From: Niveispirillum lacus
GTDB lineage: Bacteria; Pseudomonadota; Alphaproteobacteria; Azospirillales; Azospirillaceae
Assembly (NCBI RefSeq): GCF_002251795.1
Contig: NZ_NOXU01000032.1
Location: 310,001 to 374,000, forward strand
Length of the DNA stretch: 64,000 bases
Direction: 5' to 3'
The number at the start of each line of letters is the position of its first letter. Position 1 is the stretch's first letter. Positions 26,304 through 35,160 of this stretch are shown one piece after another. The notes below the pieces were generated by a model. It made no database searches. It saw only the letters and a list, made by a program, of their open reading frames with translations, and was not told where the DNA came from. Made by a program: the position numbers and the translations under genes.

Positions 26304-29196
26304 CGACAGGGATAGGGACGCCCACCCAGCCGCGCCGGCAGCGTCCCCGACCGATCGGTCAGCCATCCGGGCCCGTATCTTTACGGCCATCACCAATCGG
26401 GACTTTGATCAGGCCGCGCTGTTTGCCCAGTATCTGGCCCGGATATCCCCTGTTCATGCCGATGATCTGACCGTTGCTGCGCTGGCCTGGGCCTGCAAGG
26501 GGGAACTGGTGGCGGCGCGGCGACTGCTTGACCAAGCGTTGGAGTTGGACCCGCACCAAAAGATGGCGGCGATGACATTGGCACGGGTGGCCCCCCCCCT
26601 GACCGCATCGGCCTTGCGCGCTTTACGTTGGCATACGGAAAGCGACCCGGCTGTCATCGATCTGCTTGTTTCCCATGTGGTCGCAACGGGCGAACCGCAG
26701 GGTTACGTGGTCGCGCGGACCGTCCGATGTCTGTTGCCACCTTTGGCCCGGCATGCCGCCCTCCGCTGGCGACACCTCACCCTGGCGGAAATACATCTGG
26801 AACCGTCGGATCAGGTCCGCCAGATCGCGCTGCCCGTCCCTGGACCGTTGCGTGGGATCGTCGATCCCACATTGTTTGTCGATGGGATCGCTCTGCCGCA
26901 GGGGCCTTTCCCCGCCAGCCTATTGGCCGCACCCCGATTGGCCGCTGTTACCCAGGTCATGAACCCCAGCCTTTGGCATGTACAGGCGATGGACCGGGCA
27001 GCACCGGACCGACCGGTTGCCCTGCAATTGCGCAACGGCGATCAGATTATTGGCCGCCATATCTGTGTACCGGTCACGAATTATGCCGTTACTGGTCTCG
27101 AAGACATACCAGCCACACCTATCGAAATTCCAGCAGGCACCGAAAACCCTGTTCTTTACGCCGACCTGACCGGGGAACCGATCGGCCCCCCGCCCCCTGT
27201 CGGCGCCGATGATGGCATCGTGGATGTCATCATCCCGGTGCATGGCGATTTCGACGCCACCCAATCGTGTTTTACCGCCTTGCTGACGCAGGACCCCGGT
27301 ACGCCCATGCGGGTGATTGCCATTGATGATGCCAGTCCGGATCCCCGGATCAGCGCTATGCTGGATGATCTGGCCCGGGGGCGACGGATCGCGCTGGTCC
27401 GCAATCCCACCAATCTTGGCTTCGTGCGATCGGTGAACATCGGGATGGCCCTGCATCATGGCAGGGACCTTGTATTGTTAAATGCTGACACGGTGGTAGC
27501 GGCCGGCTGGCTGGGGCGCTTGCGCCAGGCGGCGCTGGCCAGCACGGAAACCGGAACGGTCACGCCCTGGTCCAATGACGCCACGATCTGTTCTTATCCC
27601 GCCGCCAACCAGCCAACGCCGCTGGCTGGCCTGGATATCGCGGCATTGGACCGGTTGGCGGCAAGCACCCTGTCCGGACATACCATCCGCCTGCCGACGG
27701 CTGTCGGCTTCTGCATGTATATACGCCGTCCCTGCCTGGCCCAGACAGGATGGTTTGATGCCGATACGTTCGGTATCGGCTATGGCGAAGAAAATGATTT
27801 CTGTCTGCGGGCCACCGCCCAGGGGTGGCAGCATCGGATGGCGCTGAATGTGTTTGTGGGCCATGTTGGCGGCGGTTCTTTCGGCACTGCCAAGCAGGCG
27901 CGAATCCAATCGGCTCTGCGCGTTCTCGAACGGCTTTATCCCGGTTATGGCGAGGAGGTGCAGTCCTTCATTGCAACCGATCCCTTGCGGACCGCCCGCC
28001 GGATATTCGATCTGGCGCGGTTACGTGACTTATCGGAACAATGGCCGTTGCTGATCCTGTGCGCCAGTCTGGGTGGGGGCACCGACCGTTTTATCCGCAC
28101 GCAAATCGACCAGGCCCAAGTTCAAGGACGGCGCGCCCTTATCCTGCGCCCGGAAAAACAGGGCGATATCGTCACCTTGCGCCTGGAAGTGCCAGATCGG
28201 CTGGATTTTCCCAACCTTGTTTATGATCCCCGTGTTGAATTGCCGCAGTTGCGCGATGATCTCAACGACATGGGTGTTGCGACGTTGGAACTGCATCACG
28301 CCATGAACCTGCCGCCTTCCCTACTGCTGGAACTGGCCTCTTGGTTCCCGAACCACGCCTATATCCATGATTACGGGTGGATCTGCCCGCGTTACACCTT
28401 GATTGACGGTTCTGGCCGGTATTGTGGGGAACCGCAGGACACCAAAATCTGTGATCAATGTGTCGCCGACCATGGTGATCTGATGGGGCTGGGCATACCG
28501 GTGGCCGAATGGCGGGCAATTGCCGGGCGGGTGCTGGCGGCTGCCCAGTCCGTTACCTGTTCCAGTGCTGATACGGCCCGCCGCATGGGCCGCTACGTGC
28601 CAACAGCACGGTTTAAGCTGTTGCCAGCAGAGGCCGCACACACACCGCCGTCGGCAATAATGGCGCCGGCACGGTCCTCCACAAGCGAACCGCTGCGCGT
28701 TCTGGTGCCGGGTGCCATCGGCCCCAGCAAGGGCTATGATGTCCTTCTGGCCTGCGCCCATGATGCCGCCCACCGGCAGCTTCCACTGCAATGGCAGGTG
28801 CTGGGGTACAGTATGGATGATGCAGCCCTACTGGAAACCGGTCGGGTGGTGATCAGCGGACAGTATCGGGAAGAAGAAGTACCGGCCCTGATGGCGCAGT
28901 TGCGGCCCCATATGGCGTTTCTGCCGTCAGTCTGGCCGGAAACCTGGTGTTATGCCTTGACCCATGTGATGGCGGCGGGCCTGTTTATCGCCGCCTTCGA
29001 CCTGGGGGCACAGGCAGAGCGGTTGCGCCAACGTGGCCACGCCATGCTATTGCCGATCCACGCCGCTGCACCGGCTATCAACGATGCGTTGCTGCAAAGT
29101 GCTGCGTCTTTCACCCCAGACCAACTGGGTCTGCACGTGCCTGCGCACTACAATGACGCAGATTCTCCCACTCGCTACAGCCCTGACCAGGAATAA
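26272..29196 (+). CDS. Large TPR-GT2-GT4 glycosyltransferase
   Basis: Up to 974 residues; the start is TTG 26272 or TTG 26290, since no ATG or GTG fits. Residues about 25-110 form TPR-like helices (DRSAIRARIFTAITNRDFDQ, LLDQALELDPHQKMAAM). A GT-A family 2 domain follows (about 316-560) with VDVIIPVHGDFDATQSCF, IAIDDASPD and LLNADTVV as the DXD-type site, and GYGEENDFCLRA. The last about 350 residues resemble a GT-B family 4 enzyme (VPGAIGPSKGYDVLLACA, LPSVWPETWCYALTHVMAAG). Two transferases in one chain suggest sequential additions to one acceptor. Confidence 0.85.
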   Translation: MPFGWPLSPGDDRDRDAHPAAPAASPTDRSAIRARIFTAITNRDFDQAALFAQYLARISPVHADDLTVAALAWACKGELVAARRLLDQALELDPHQKMAAMTLARVAPPLTASALRALRWHTESDPAVIDLLVSHVVATGEPQGYVVARTVRCLLPPLARHAALRWRHLTLAEIHLEPSDQVRQIALPVPGPLRGIVDPTLFVDGIALPQGPFPASLLAAPRLAAVTQVMNPSLWHVQAMDRAAPDRPVALQLRNGDQIIGRHICVPVTNYAVTGLEDIPATPIEIPAGTENPVLYADLTGEPIGPPPPVGADDGIVDVIIPVHGDFDATQSCFTALLTQDPGTPMRVIAIDDASPDPRISAMLDDLARGRRIALVRNPTNLGFVRSVNIGMALHHGRDLVLLNADTVVAAGWLGRLRQAALASTETGTVTPWSNDATICSYPAANQPTPLAGLDIAALDRLAASTLSGHTIRLPTAVGFCMYIRRPCLAQTGWFDADTFGIGYGEENDFCLRATAQGWQHRMALNVFVGHVGGGSFGTAKQARIQSALRVLERLYPGYGEEVQSFIATDPLRTARRIFDLARLRDLSEQWPLLILCASLGGGTDRFIRTQIDQAQVQGRRALILRPEKQGDIVTLRLEVPDRLDFPNLVYDPRVELPQLRDDLNDMGVATLELHHAMNLPPSLLLELASWFPNHAYIHDYGWICPRYTLIDGSGRYCGEPQDTKICDQCVADHGDLMGLGIPVAEWRAIAGRVLAAAQSVTCSSADTARRMGRYVPTARFKLLPAEAAHTPPSAIMAPARSSTSEPLRVLVPGAIGPSKGYDVLLACAHDAAHRQLPLQWQVLGYSMDDAALLETGRVVISGQYREEEVPALMAQLRPHMAFLPSVWPETWCYALTHVMAAGLFIAAFDLGAQAERLRQRGHAMLLPIHAAAPAINDALLQSAASFTPDQLGLHVPAHYNDADSPTRYSPDQE

Positions 29197-29369
29197 GCGT
29201 GCTGCGGCCAGTGGCCACCCTCGGCCCGGTCGCCGCAGTGCAGGGGTAGGACGGATCGCCGGTGTACCAATCCCTTCTATACCCCGATTCTCACCCTGGA
29301 TAGGGTCGACTTCTCTCGCACCTTCCGGCCCTGGCCGCCCCACCATCAGGGGTGCCGGGCGCAGCGGGA

Positions 29370-30392
29370 TCAATAAACCCGGTTACGCATCGAATATTCC
29401 AGATGCTTAACGATTAACTTCCCGTCATAGGACGAGACTTCATTCATCAGTATTTCCCAATGATGCAAATAGGGAATAGCGATCGGGTTACGCTGCAACA
29501 AGTCGCGTTTGATGAAGGGACAGCGTGCCGTCACCAGCAACTCGTCCCAGAAAAAATGGGTCTGATTCAACGCCACGCCTTCCCGCAAGAAACGGGCGAT
29601 CATCTCCAGATAACGATACCGGATGGGGTCTTTTTCGACGTCGGTTTCTTCCAGATAGGCTTCAATCCGGGGCGCAACATTGGCAACCATGGCCCTGTAG
29701 GGAAACAAAGCCTGACAGCGCAGCGACCGACGCAGGAAAAACTGGGTCAACCCGATCTCACCATATTTGATAACCCAGTGCTTATGACGGAAATAGGGAA
29801 GATAGCCCCAGAAACGCTTGAATGAAGGCGACTGCAACGCTGCGCGATGAAACAGCAGAAAGTAGCTTTGCAGGTGATAATAGTGGGACCAGCAATCCGT
29901 GATACCCCAGATTTCTGCTTCCTGCGGGTCAGCCTTCTCAATAACGCTTACAAGATCCTGCAACGGGCCATAGATACTGTCATTCGTCACCAGAAGCATT
30001 TCAAGGGCGGTGACATCGGGCACCTGAGCAATGCCATCCTTGAAGGCGCCGAAATCATAGCCGACATTTCTGCGCCACAGAATCCGGGCGACCAGGGGGG
30101 TCAACCGGTCGACGCTCGCCTGCGGGAACTTGGGTGAATTGCTTGTAAAGACAATGGCGAAGCCGGCCCGTTTCAATTCGCTGAGATAAAAGACAACATA
30201 ATCATGGATGATGCCCCTTTTGTCGTAGTGATTGAACACAACAACACGACGCGCACTGTTGATGTCATCGGCACCGTCCCATTTACGCCGAATGTAATTC
30301 GGCCGAAATGGGAGCATCGCATAGGCGCGCCCAAAATCCACATAATCGAGGGTTTCATTCCAAAGACGATTGATCTTATGCTTAAGCGCCAT
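29370..30392 (-). CDS. Rhamnan synthesis protein F (RgpF)-family protein
   Basis: 340 residues. It matches the RgpF-like glycosyltransferase-associated family: VVVFNHYDKRGIIHDYVVFY near the start, RNVGYDFGAFKDG (about 108-120), TNDSIYGPL and WGITDCWSHYYHLQSYFLLF. Such proteins are found in rhamnose- or mannose-rich polysaccharide loci and are thought to be glycosyltransferases. It is a monocistronic gene on the minus strand, convergent with the 974-residue transferase, with an AT-rich upstream region. Confidence 0.87.
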   Translation of the reverse strand: MALKHKINRLWNETLDYVDFGRAYAMLPFRPNYIRRKWDGADDINSARRVVVFNHYDKRGIIHDYVVFYLSELKRAGFAIVFTSNSPKFPQASVDRLTPLVARILWRRNVGYDFGAFKDGIAQVPDVTALEMLLVTNDSIYGPLQDLVSVIEKADPQEAEIWGITDCWSHYYHLQSYFLLFHRAALQSPSFKRFWGYLPYFRHKHWVIKYGEIGLTQFFLRRSLRCQALFPYRAMVANVAPRIEAYLEETDVEKDPIRYRYLEMIARFLREGVALNQTHFFWDELLVTARCPFIKRDLLQRNPIAIPYLHHWEILMNEVSSYDGKLIVKHLEYSMRNRVY

Positions 30393-30489
30393 GATTATTT
30401 TCGATCCGTAATATTAAAACCATAAAAGGCAAACAGACCAGGCATTCTTTTTAGGTTTCTGACGCTCACCCACTGAAAACCCAACGCAC

Positions 30490-30508
30490 ACGCCGGCCCC
30501 GTCGGCGT
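30490..30508 (-). terminator. Small hairpin downstream of the secretion operon
   Basis: ACGCCG (30490-30495) pairs with CGGCGT (30503-30508) about 140 bases after the adaptor stop, followed on the minus strand by a G/T-rich stretch ending in GGGTTTTC. It is a weak terminator candidate. Confidence 0.25.
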
Positions 30509-30650
30509 CAATTATACGGGTTCGGGGCATCCAACCAAAGACAAAACATAATAGAGGGACCCGATCCTGTGCGACAGTGGCGGAGCAGGCCTGCGGACAC
30601 TGCCCCCCGCTGCCCATAAGGATTTCCACAGGGGCCTTCGAAGGGACGGA

Positions 30651-32015
30651 TCAGGGTTCCCGCAATCCCTCCTGGGCATTGGCAATGACACGATCCAGAA
30701 GATTCGCGATGATCGGACGGCTCCCCACCACTATGTCAGCCTGTAGTGGCATCCCCGGCACCAACCGCAGATTCTCCGGCACGTTGCGCAGCTCAATGGC
30801 TTTGATCTCCGCCCGAACCTTATAAAAGCGTTCTGCTGCCACCGTACCGTCGTCACGCTGCGAGAAACTGTTCTCGCTGATCGAACGCACTTCCGCCTTG
30901 ACCATACCGTATCGCGTAAACTCGTAGGCATTGAGCTTGACCTGAACCTCATCCCCTACCTTGACGAAGCCCTGGTCCATACCAGCAACATCTGCTTCTA
31001 CCTCCAGGGCGGCATTGACCGGCATCAACGACACCAGCACTTCGCCCGACGGCACCACAGCACCAGAACCAAGATCGGCGACACTGACGACCGTGGCGTC
31101 CGCCGCAGCCCGCAACTCAACAAGGTCGCGGATATATTCCGCCTTGGACAAGCTGTCTTCGACCTGAGAAAGCTCGGTCCGTTTGCTGGCCAACTGTGTG
31201 GTCAGTTCCGAGCGCCATTGCTGCAAAAACGCTTCACGCTCGGCACGGATGGATTCAAGCTCGTTGCGGGAGGTCAGGACCTGCTGTTCACTGTTGGATA
31301 GATTGCGCGCAATCTCGGCTTTTGTGTCCTGGGCGATCAGAACGTTGAGCCGACTGCCCACTTCCTTGCGGGCCAGTTCGGACCGCATACCTTCGATTTC
31401 TTCACTGACCTTCAGGCGGGCCCGGAAATGTTCTGCGTCGCGCAGGCCGCTGGCAATCAGCCCGGTGGTTGCCTGAATACGCTGGTCAAACACGGACAGA
31501 CGCGCTTCCCGTTCGGCCTGCCGCGATGTCCAGATCGAAAATTCAGTCACGGCCGCCTGATCATTCGCATCCGGCGGGTCAAGGGGACGCTCCTCCTGTT
31601 CCGCTGACAGCCGGGCAACCTGGGCCTTCAGCGCCGCGAGATTGGAGCGCAGGGTCGAGACATCGGCAGCGGAGATCGTGGGGTCAAGGGTCGCAAGGAC
31701 ATCGCCCTTTGCCACCTGGTCACCAGGACGCACCATGATTTCCCGCAGGACCGAGGATTCCAGCGGTTGCACTAACAGTGTTGGCGTCCGGGAGACCAGT
31801 CGGCCCGTCGCGGTCACGACGCGATCAAGGTGCACAACGAAGCTAAGGGTGATGGCGATGACCACCATCAGTACCAGCACATGGACCGTGACACGCAGGC
31901 TACGGGGATAAGGCGCACCAATGATTTCAGCCATATGCGACTGGAAATCGTTGATGGTCTGATCGGCGGCTTTGTCCCGACGGTCAGGACGCAGGGCCAG
32001 TGATCGACCGTTCAT
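30651..32015 (-). CDS. Type I secretion membrane fusion protein (HlyD family)
   Basis: 454 residues from ATG 32015, chosen because GGAGC sits seven bases upstream; the frame is open further upstream but overlaps the ABC gene. There is one membrane helix (about 37-57, VTVHVLVLMVVIAITLSFVV), lipoyl halves (PLESSVLREIMVRPGDQVAKG), a long coiled coil (about 115-300) and a beta-barrel ending in the HlyD signature region (VPGMPLQADIVVG). It should bridge the inner-membrane ABC exporter and a TolC-like outer-membrane protein. It overlaps the ABC gene by 32 bases. No TolC gene is adjacent. Confidence 0.9.
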   Translation of the reverse strand: MNGRSLALRPDRRDKAADQTINDFQSHMAEIIGAPYPRSLRVTVHVLVLMVVIAITLSFVVHLDRVVTATGRLVSRTPTLLVQPLESSVLREIMVRPGDQVAKGDVLATLDPTISAADVSTLRSNLAALKAQVARLSAEQEERPLDPPDANDQAAVTEFSIWTSRQAEREARLSVFDQRIQATTGLIASGLRDAEHFRARLKVSEEIEGMRSELARKEVGSRLNVLIAQDTKAEIARNLSNSEQQVLTSRNELESIRAEREAFLQQWRSELTTQLASKRTELSQVEDSLSKAEYIRDLVELRAAADATVVSVADLGSGAVVPSGEVLVSLMPVNAALEVEADVAGMDQGFVKVGDEVQVKLNAYEFTRYGMVKAEVRSISENSFSQRDDGTVAAERFYKVRAEIKAIELRNVPENLRLVPGMPLQADIVVGSRPIIANLLDRVIANAQEGLREP

Positions 32016-34236
32016 GGCTTGCTCCGGTGTGTGGGGACTGGTGACGGTTCTGCTGATACCAGAAATGGCGATAGATCGCGCAGCGATCCAGAAGCTGCTC
32101 GTGAGTACCGATATCGAAGACTTTGCCGCGCTCCATGACGATAATCTGGTCACATTCCACAAGCGACGCCAACCGGTGCGAAATCACGATCATCGTCCGA
32201 CCAGCAGCAATATGCCGCAGGTTGTTGTTCACGATCGCCTCGCTGTCCGGGTCCAGCGCACTCGTCGCCTCGTCCAGGATCAGGATTGGCGGGTCCACCA
32301 GCAGCGCACGGGCAATGGCCAAGCGCTGCCGTTGACCACCCGACAGGTTGCTTGCCCCCTCGCTCAGCACCGTGTCATAGCCGGCAGGAAGCCGCTCAAT
32401 GAACTCCTCGGCTCCAGCCAGTCGGGCGGCCTCAATAATGTCCTCAAACGTGGCCTCGGGTCGGACAATGCCGATATTCTCCCGGATCGTGCCAGTGAAC
32501 AGGAAATTCTCCTGCAGGACGACGCCCAGATTGGCACGAAGATGTAGCAGATCCATCTGACGCAGGTCAGTGCCATCGATCTTGATGAGACCGTCATAAT
32601 CCTGGTGCAAGCCCTGGAGCATGCGGGTGACCGTGGTCTTGCCAGATCCGCTCCGACCCATGATCCCAGTGACACTGCCGGGTGGGAGTTGGAAACTCAC
32701 CTGATCAAGGGCATAGGCTTGTGCACCGGGATAGCGGAAACGCACCTCGTCAAAGACAATGTGCCCAACGAAACGCGGGCGCAGACCATGCGTCGACCGC
32801 GTGTCCTCTGCGGGTACATTCACCAGCGAGGCCACCTGCGACAGTGCTCCCCGAATTTCCTGTAAGGATTGAAGCAGACCGGCGATCTGCACAAAGGGCT
32901 GGGTGATGCGGCCGGCCAGCATGGTGAATGCCACCAGACCGCCAATGGCCACAGCTCCTTCCTTCGTGGTCAGGGCCAGATAGCAACCAAGCAGCAGTGA
33001 GCCGGAATAGATCAGCTTCTCGATGGGCTGCAATATCGTCTGCGGCAGGTTCGTCAAAAAACTCATATCGCGGAAGGCCTTCACGGCCTCGGCCGCCGCA
33101 TCGTCCCATTGGTGCCGTCGGCGCCCCTCCAGGGCCAGGGTCTTGATGGTGCGCATGCCGTGGATTGTTTCAATCAGCAACGCCCCCTTTTGCTGCTCCG
33201 CCCGGACAAGCCGTCCATAGGCCCGACCAATGGATGGCATGAACAGCACGATGGTGATGAACATGAGCAGCGCCAGACCAAGGACAAAAAAGGTCAGGGG
33301 GGCGTGCATGTAGAACATGACCGGCAGCAGGACGATCAGAACCGTACTGTCCAGCAATGTGGAGAAGGCTTGGCCCGTCAGAAAGGCCCGAATACGGTTT
33401 GCTTCACCCACCTTGTAGCTGATGACGCCTGTGCTTTGTCGCTCAAAGACATCCAGCGGCAACCCGATGACACGGTCAAAAATATAGGTGCCGATGCGGG
33501 CATCCACGCGGGCGGTGCCTTCGGCCACCAAACGACGGCGCAGATATCCAAAGATCGTGTCGAAGACCACGACAAAGGCCACGCCGACAACCAACACAAA
33601 TAAGGTGGATAGCCTCTGGTGAACAAGAACGCGGTTGACCACCAGGAAGTACAACAGCGGCGGAACCAACGCAAAGATAGACATCACGATGGCCGAAAGC
33701 CCGACATCGCGATAAATCGCCCTGTCCTTGCCCAGTTGCCGGATCAACCAACCCAGGCTGAAATCGCTGTTATCTGCCTGCGCCGCCTGCTTGCGCTTGA
33801 ATACAATAACCTCGCCGTCCCAAATGGCGGACAGGCCAACCTTGTCAACCGGCACCGGCTGGCTGCCATCCATCGGGTGACGCAGGACCACAACCGGCGG
33901 CGATCCACCGGCATGAACGGTGACCAGAATGCGTGCAGTGCCGTCGCGCAAGCGAAGCAGGGCGGGAATGGCGCGGCCTAGGCGGAGGAGATGGTCAAAG
34001 CGCATGCGCGAGACTTTGGCCGCCAGGCCGGACCGTTCCGCAGCACCAACAATGACCGCAGAGGAAACCTCGTCTTCATCGCGTACATATTGACGTAAAA
34101 GCTGCTCGCGCGACAGATGAAGTCCATGATGACGCGCAACATACCGCAATCCTTCGAGCATACTGTGGGCGTTGGCTTTCTGCAGGACCTCTTCCGCCCC
34201 CACGGTTGCCTCGTACTCCGTCTGCACTCTGCACAT
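31984..34236 (-). CDS. Type I secretion ABC exporter with inactive C39-like domain
   Basis: About 750 residues from ATG 34236 (TTG 34248 and GTG 34227 are alternatives). The N-terminal about 130 residues align with C39 peptidase-like domains, but the catalytic cysteine position is not Cys (NAHSMLEGLRYVARHHG), so this is a docking domain of the HlyB type rather than a leader protease. Six membrane helices (about 165-430) are followed by an ATPase with Walker A GRSGSGKTT, signature LSGGQRQR, Walker B LILDEATSALD and switch His ISHR. It is co-transcribed with the adaptor gene. The RTX-like protein at 24506 is the probable cargo. Confidence 0.92.
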   Translation of the reverse strand: MCRVQTEYEATVGAEEVLQKANAHSMLEGLRYVARHHGLHLSREQLLRQYVRDEDEVSSAVIVGAAERSGLAAKVSRMRFDHLLRLGRAIPALLRLRDGTARILVTVHAGGSPPVVVLRHPMDGSQPVPVDKVGLSAIWDGEVIVFKRKQAAQADNSDFSLGWLIRQLGKDRAIYRDVGLSAIVMSIFALVPPLLYFLVVNRVLVHQRLSTLFVLVVGVAFVVVFDTIFGYLRRRLVAEGTARVDARIGTYIFDRVIGLPLDVFERQSTGVISYKVGEANRIRAFLTGQAFSTLLDSTVLIVLLPVMFYMHAPLTFFVLGLALLMFITIVLFMPSIGRAYGRLVRAEQQKGALLIETIHGMRTIKTLALEGRRRHQWDDAAAEAVKAFRDMSFLTNLPQTILQPIEKLIYSGSLLLGCYLALTTKEGAVAIGGLVAFTMLAGRITQPFVQIAGLLQSLQEIRGALSQVASLVNVPAEDTRSTHGLRPRFVGHIVFDEVRFRYPGAQAYALDQVSFQLPPGSVTGIMGRSGSGKTTVTRMLQGLHQDYDGLIKIDGTDLRQMDLLHLRANLGVVLQENFLFTGTIRENIGIVRPEATFEDIIEAARLAGAEEFIERLPAGYDTVLSEGASNLSGGQRQRLAIARALLVDPPILILDEATSALDPDSEAIVNNNLRHIAAGRTMIVISHRLASLVECDQIIVMERGKVFDIGTHEQLLDRCAIYRHFWYQQNRHQSPHTGASHERSITGPAS

Positions 34237-34248
34237 CCTTCCAGGCAA

Positions 34249-34565
34249 CTACCACCGGCTCGCGTTGGGAAAGTGGCCGCTTAGGCAGGCAGGTGTCAAG
34301 TGACGGTCGCGCATCAGCCTATTGATCAACGGCTTGCGGTCGCTGCCCAGAGCGCACGACCTTCATCCACAAAAGGTCATAGCATGTCCGAGCGGCGATA
34401 TTCGTACCTATCGCACTTGGCCACTTCTTTACGTTATACAACAGCGTGACATTGCGGCGATGTGATGGTGCCGCCGCAGATCGTACCGATCATGGCCTGT
34501 GCTATGGGGTGGCAGGGGGTAACCGGAACTCCACGTCGTGACCCGGAATAATCGTTGGGGTGAGG
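34249..34565. other. 317-bp divergent intergenic region
   Basis: It lies between the secretion operon (minus) and the two-gene glycosyltransferase operon (plus), so it must hold promoters for both. The middle (about 34420-34450) is AT-richer. I found no convincing -35/-10 pair, no RNA gene and no conserved small frame. GGGGTGAGG just before 34566 serves as the ribosome site for the plus-strand gene. Confidence 0.5.
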
Positions 34566-35160
34566 ATGCGTATCGTCGGGTATGTCGAGGGCTACGCCGA
34601 AAACACCCTGGTTGGTTGGGCGTACTCACCAGACCGACAGGGGGAACGTCTGGTGCTGCTGGTGGAATGTGATGGCGTTCCCGTCGCCGCCGGTCTTGCC
34701 AATCTTGATCGTCAGGACGTTGCTGCGGCCGGACATGGTGATGGGCAGTGCGGTTTTCGGATCAGAGTTCATCTCCCACCCGGTCAGGAACTGGTGGTGC
34801 GAGAGGCGTCGACCGGCACCCTCGCCTTCAGCCATGCCAACAAAGCCGAGCAGGATGACGGCACGGATGGGGGTGACCGGCCCGCACTGCGGTCGGATAT
34901 TGTTCAAGGAAATGTGGATAATGTGCTGGGCACAGTGATCCGCGGCTGGTGTTGGCAACCCAGCCATCCAGACCGGCATGTCAAGGTTCAAGCCATGGTC
35001 GATGGCCGGATCGTGGCTGAAGCCATGGCCAACGAGATTCGCGGAGATCTGGTCAATGCCGGTATCGGCGCGGGTGATCATGCCTTTAACCTGCGCATGC
35101 CCTATTGGTGTCTGGACGGCCGACAGCGCGATGTCATGGTGCATGCAGAAGGGCATGGCG
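34566..35160 (+). repeat. Tandem GWA-type modules in the GT2 protein
   Basis: Module 1 starts at the first codon and module 2 at 34899 (IVQGNVDN). Both read G-x-V/N ... GW-A/C-x-x-P ... V-x-V/A ... DG-x-x-V-A ... AN ... R-x-D-L/V ... AG-x-G-x-G ... F. The pattern recurs at 36794 and 57010-57297 in other glycosyltransferases of this locus. Confidence 0.8.

Noticed and set aside
31984-34236. Bacteriocin exporter with active C39 peptidase
   Set aside because: The catalytic cysteine position is not Cys and no double-glycine leader peptide gene is seen, so an HlyB-like docking domain is more likely.
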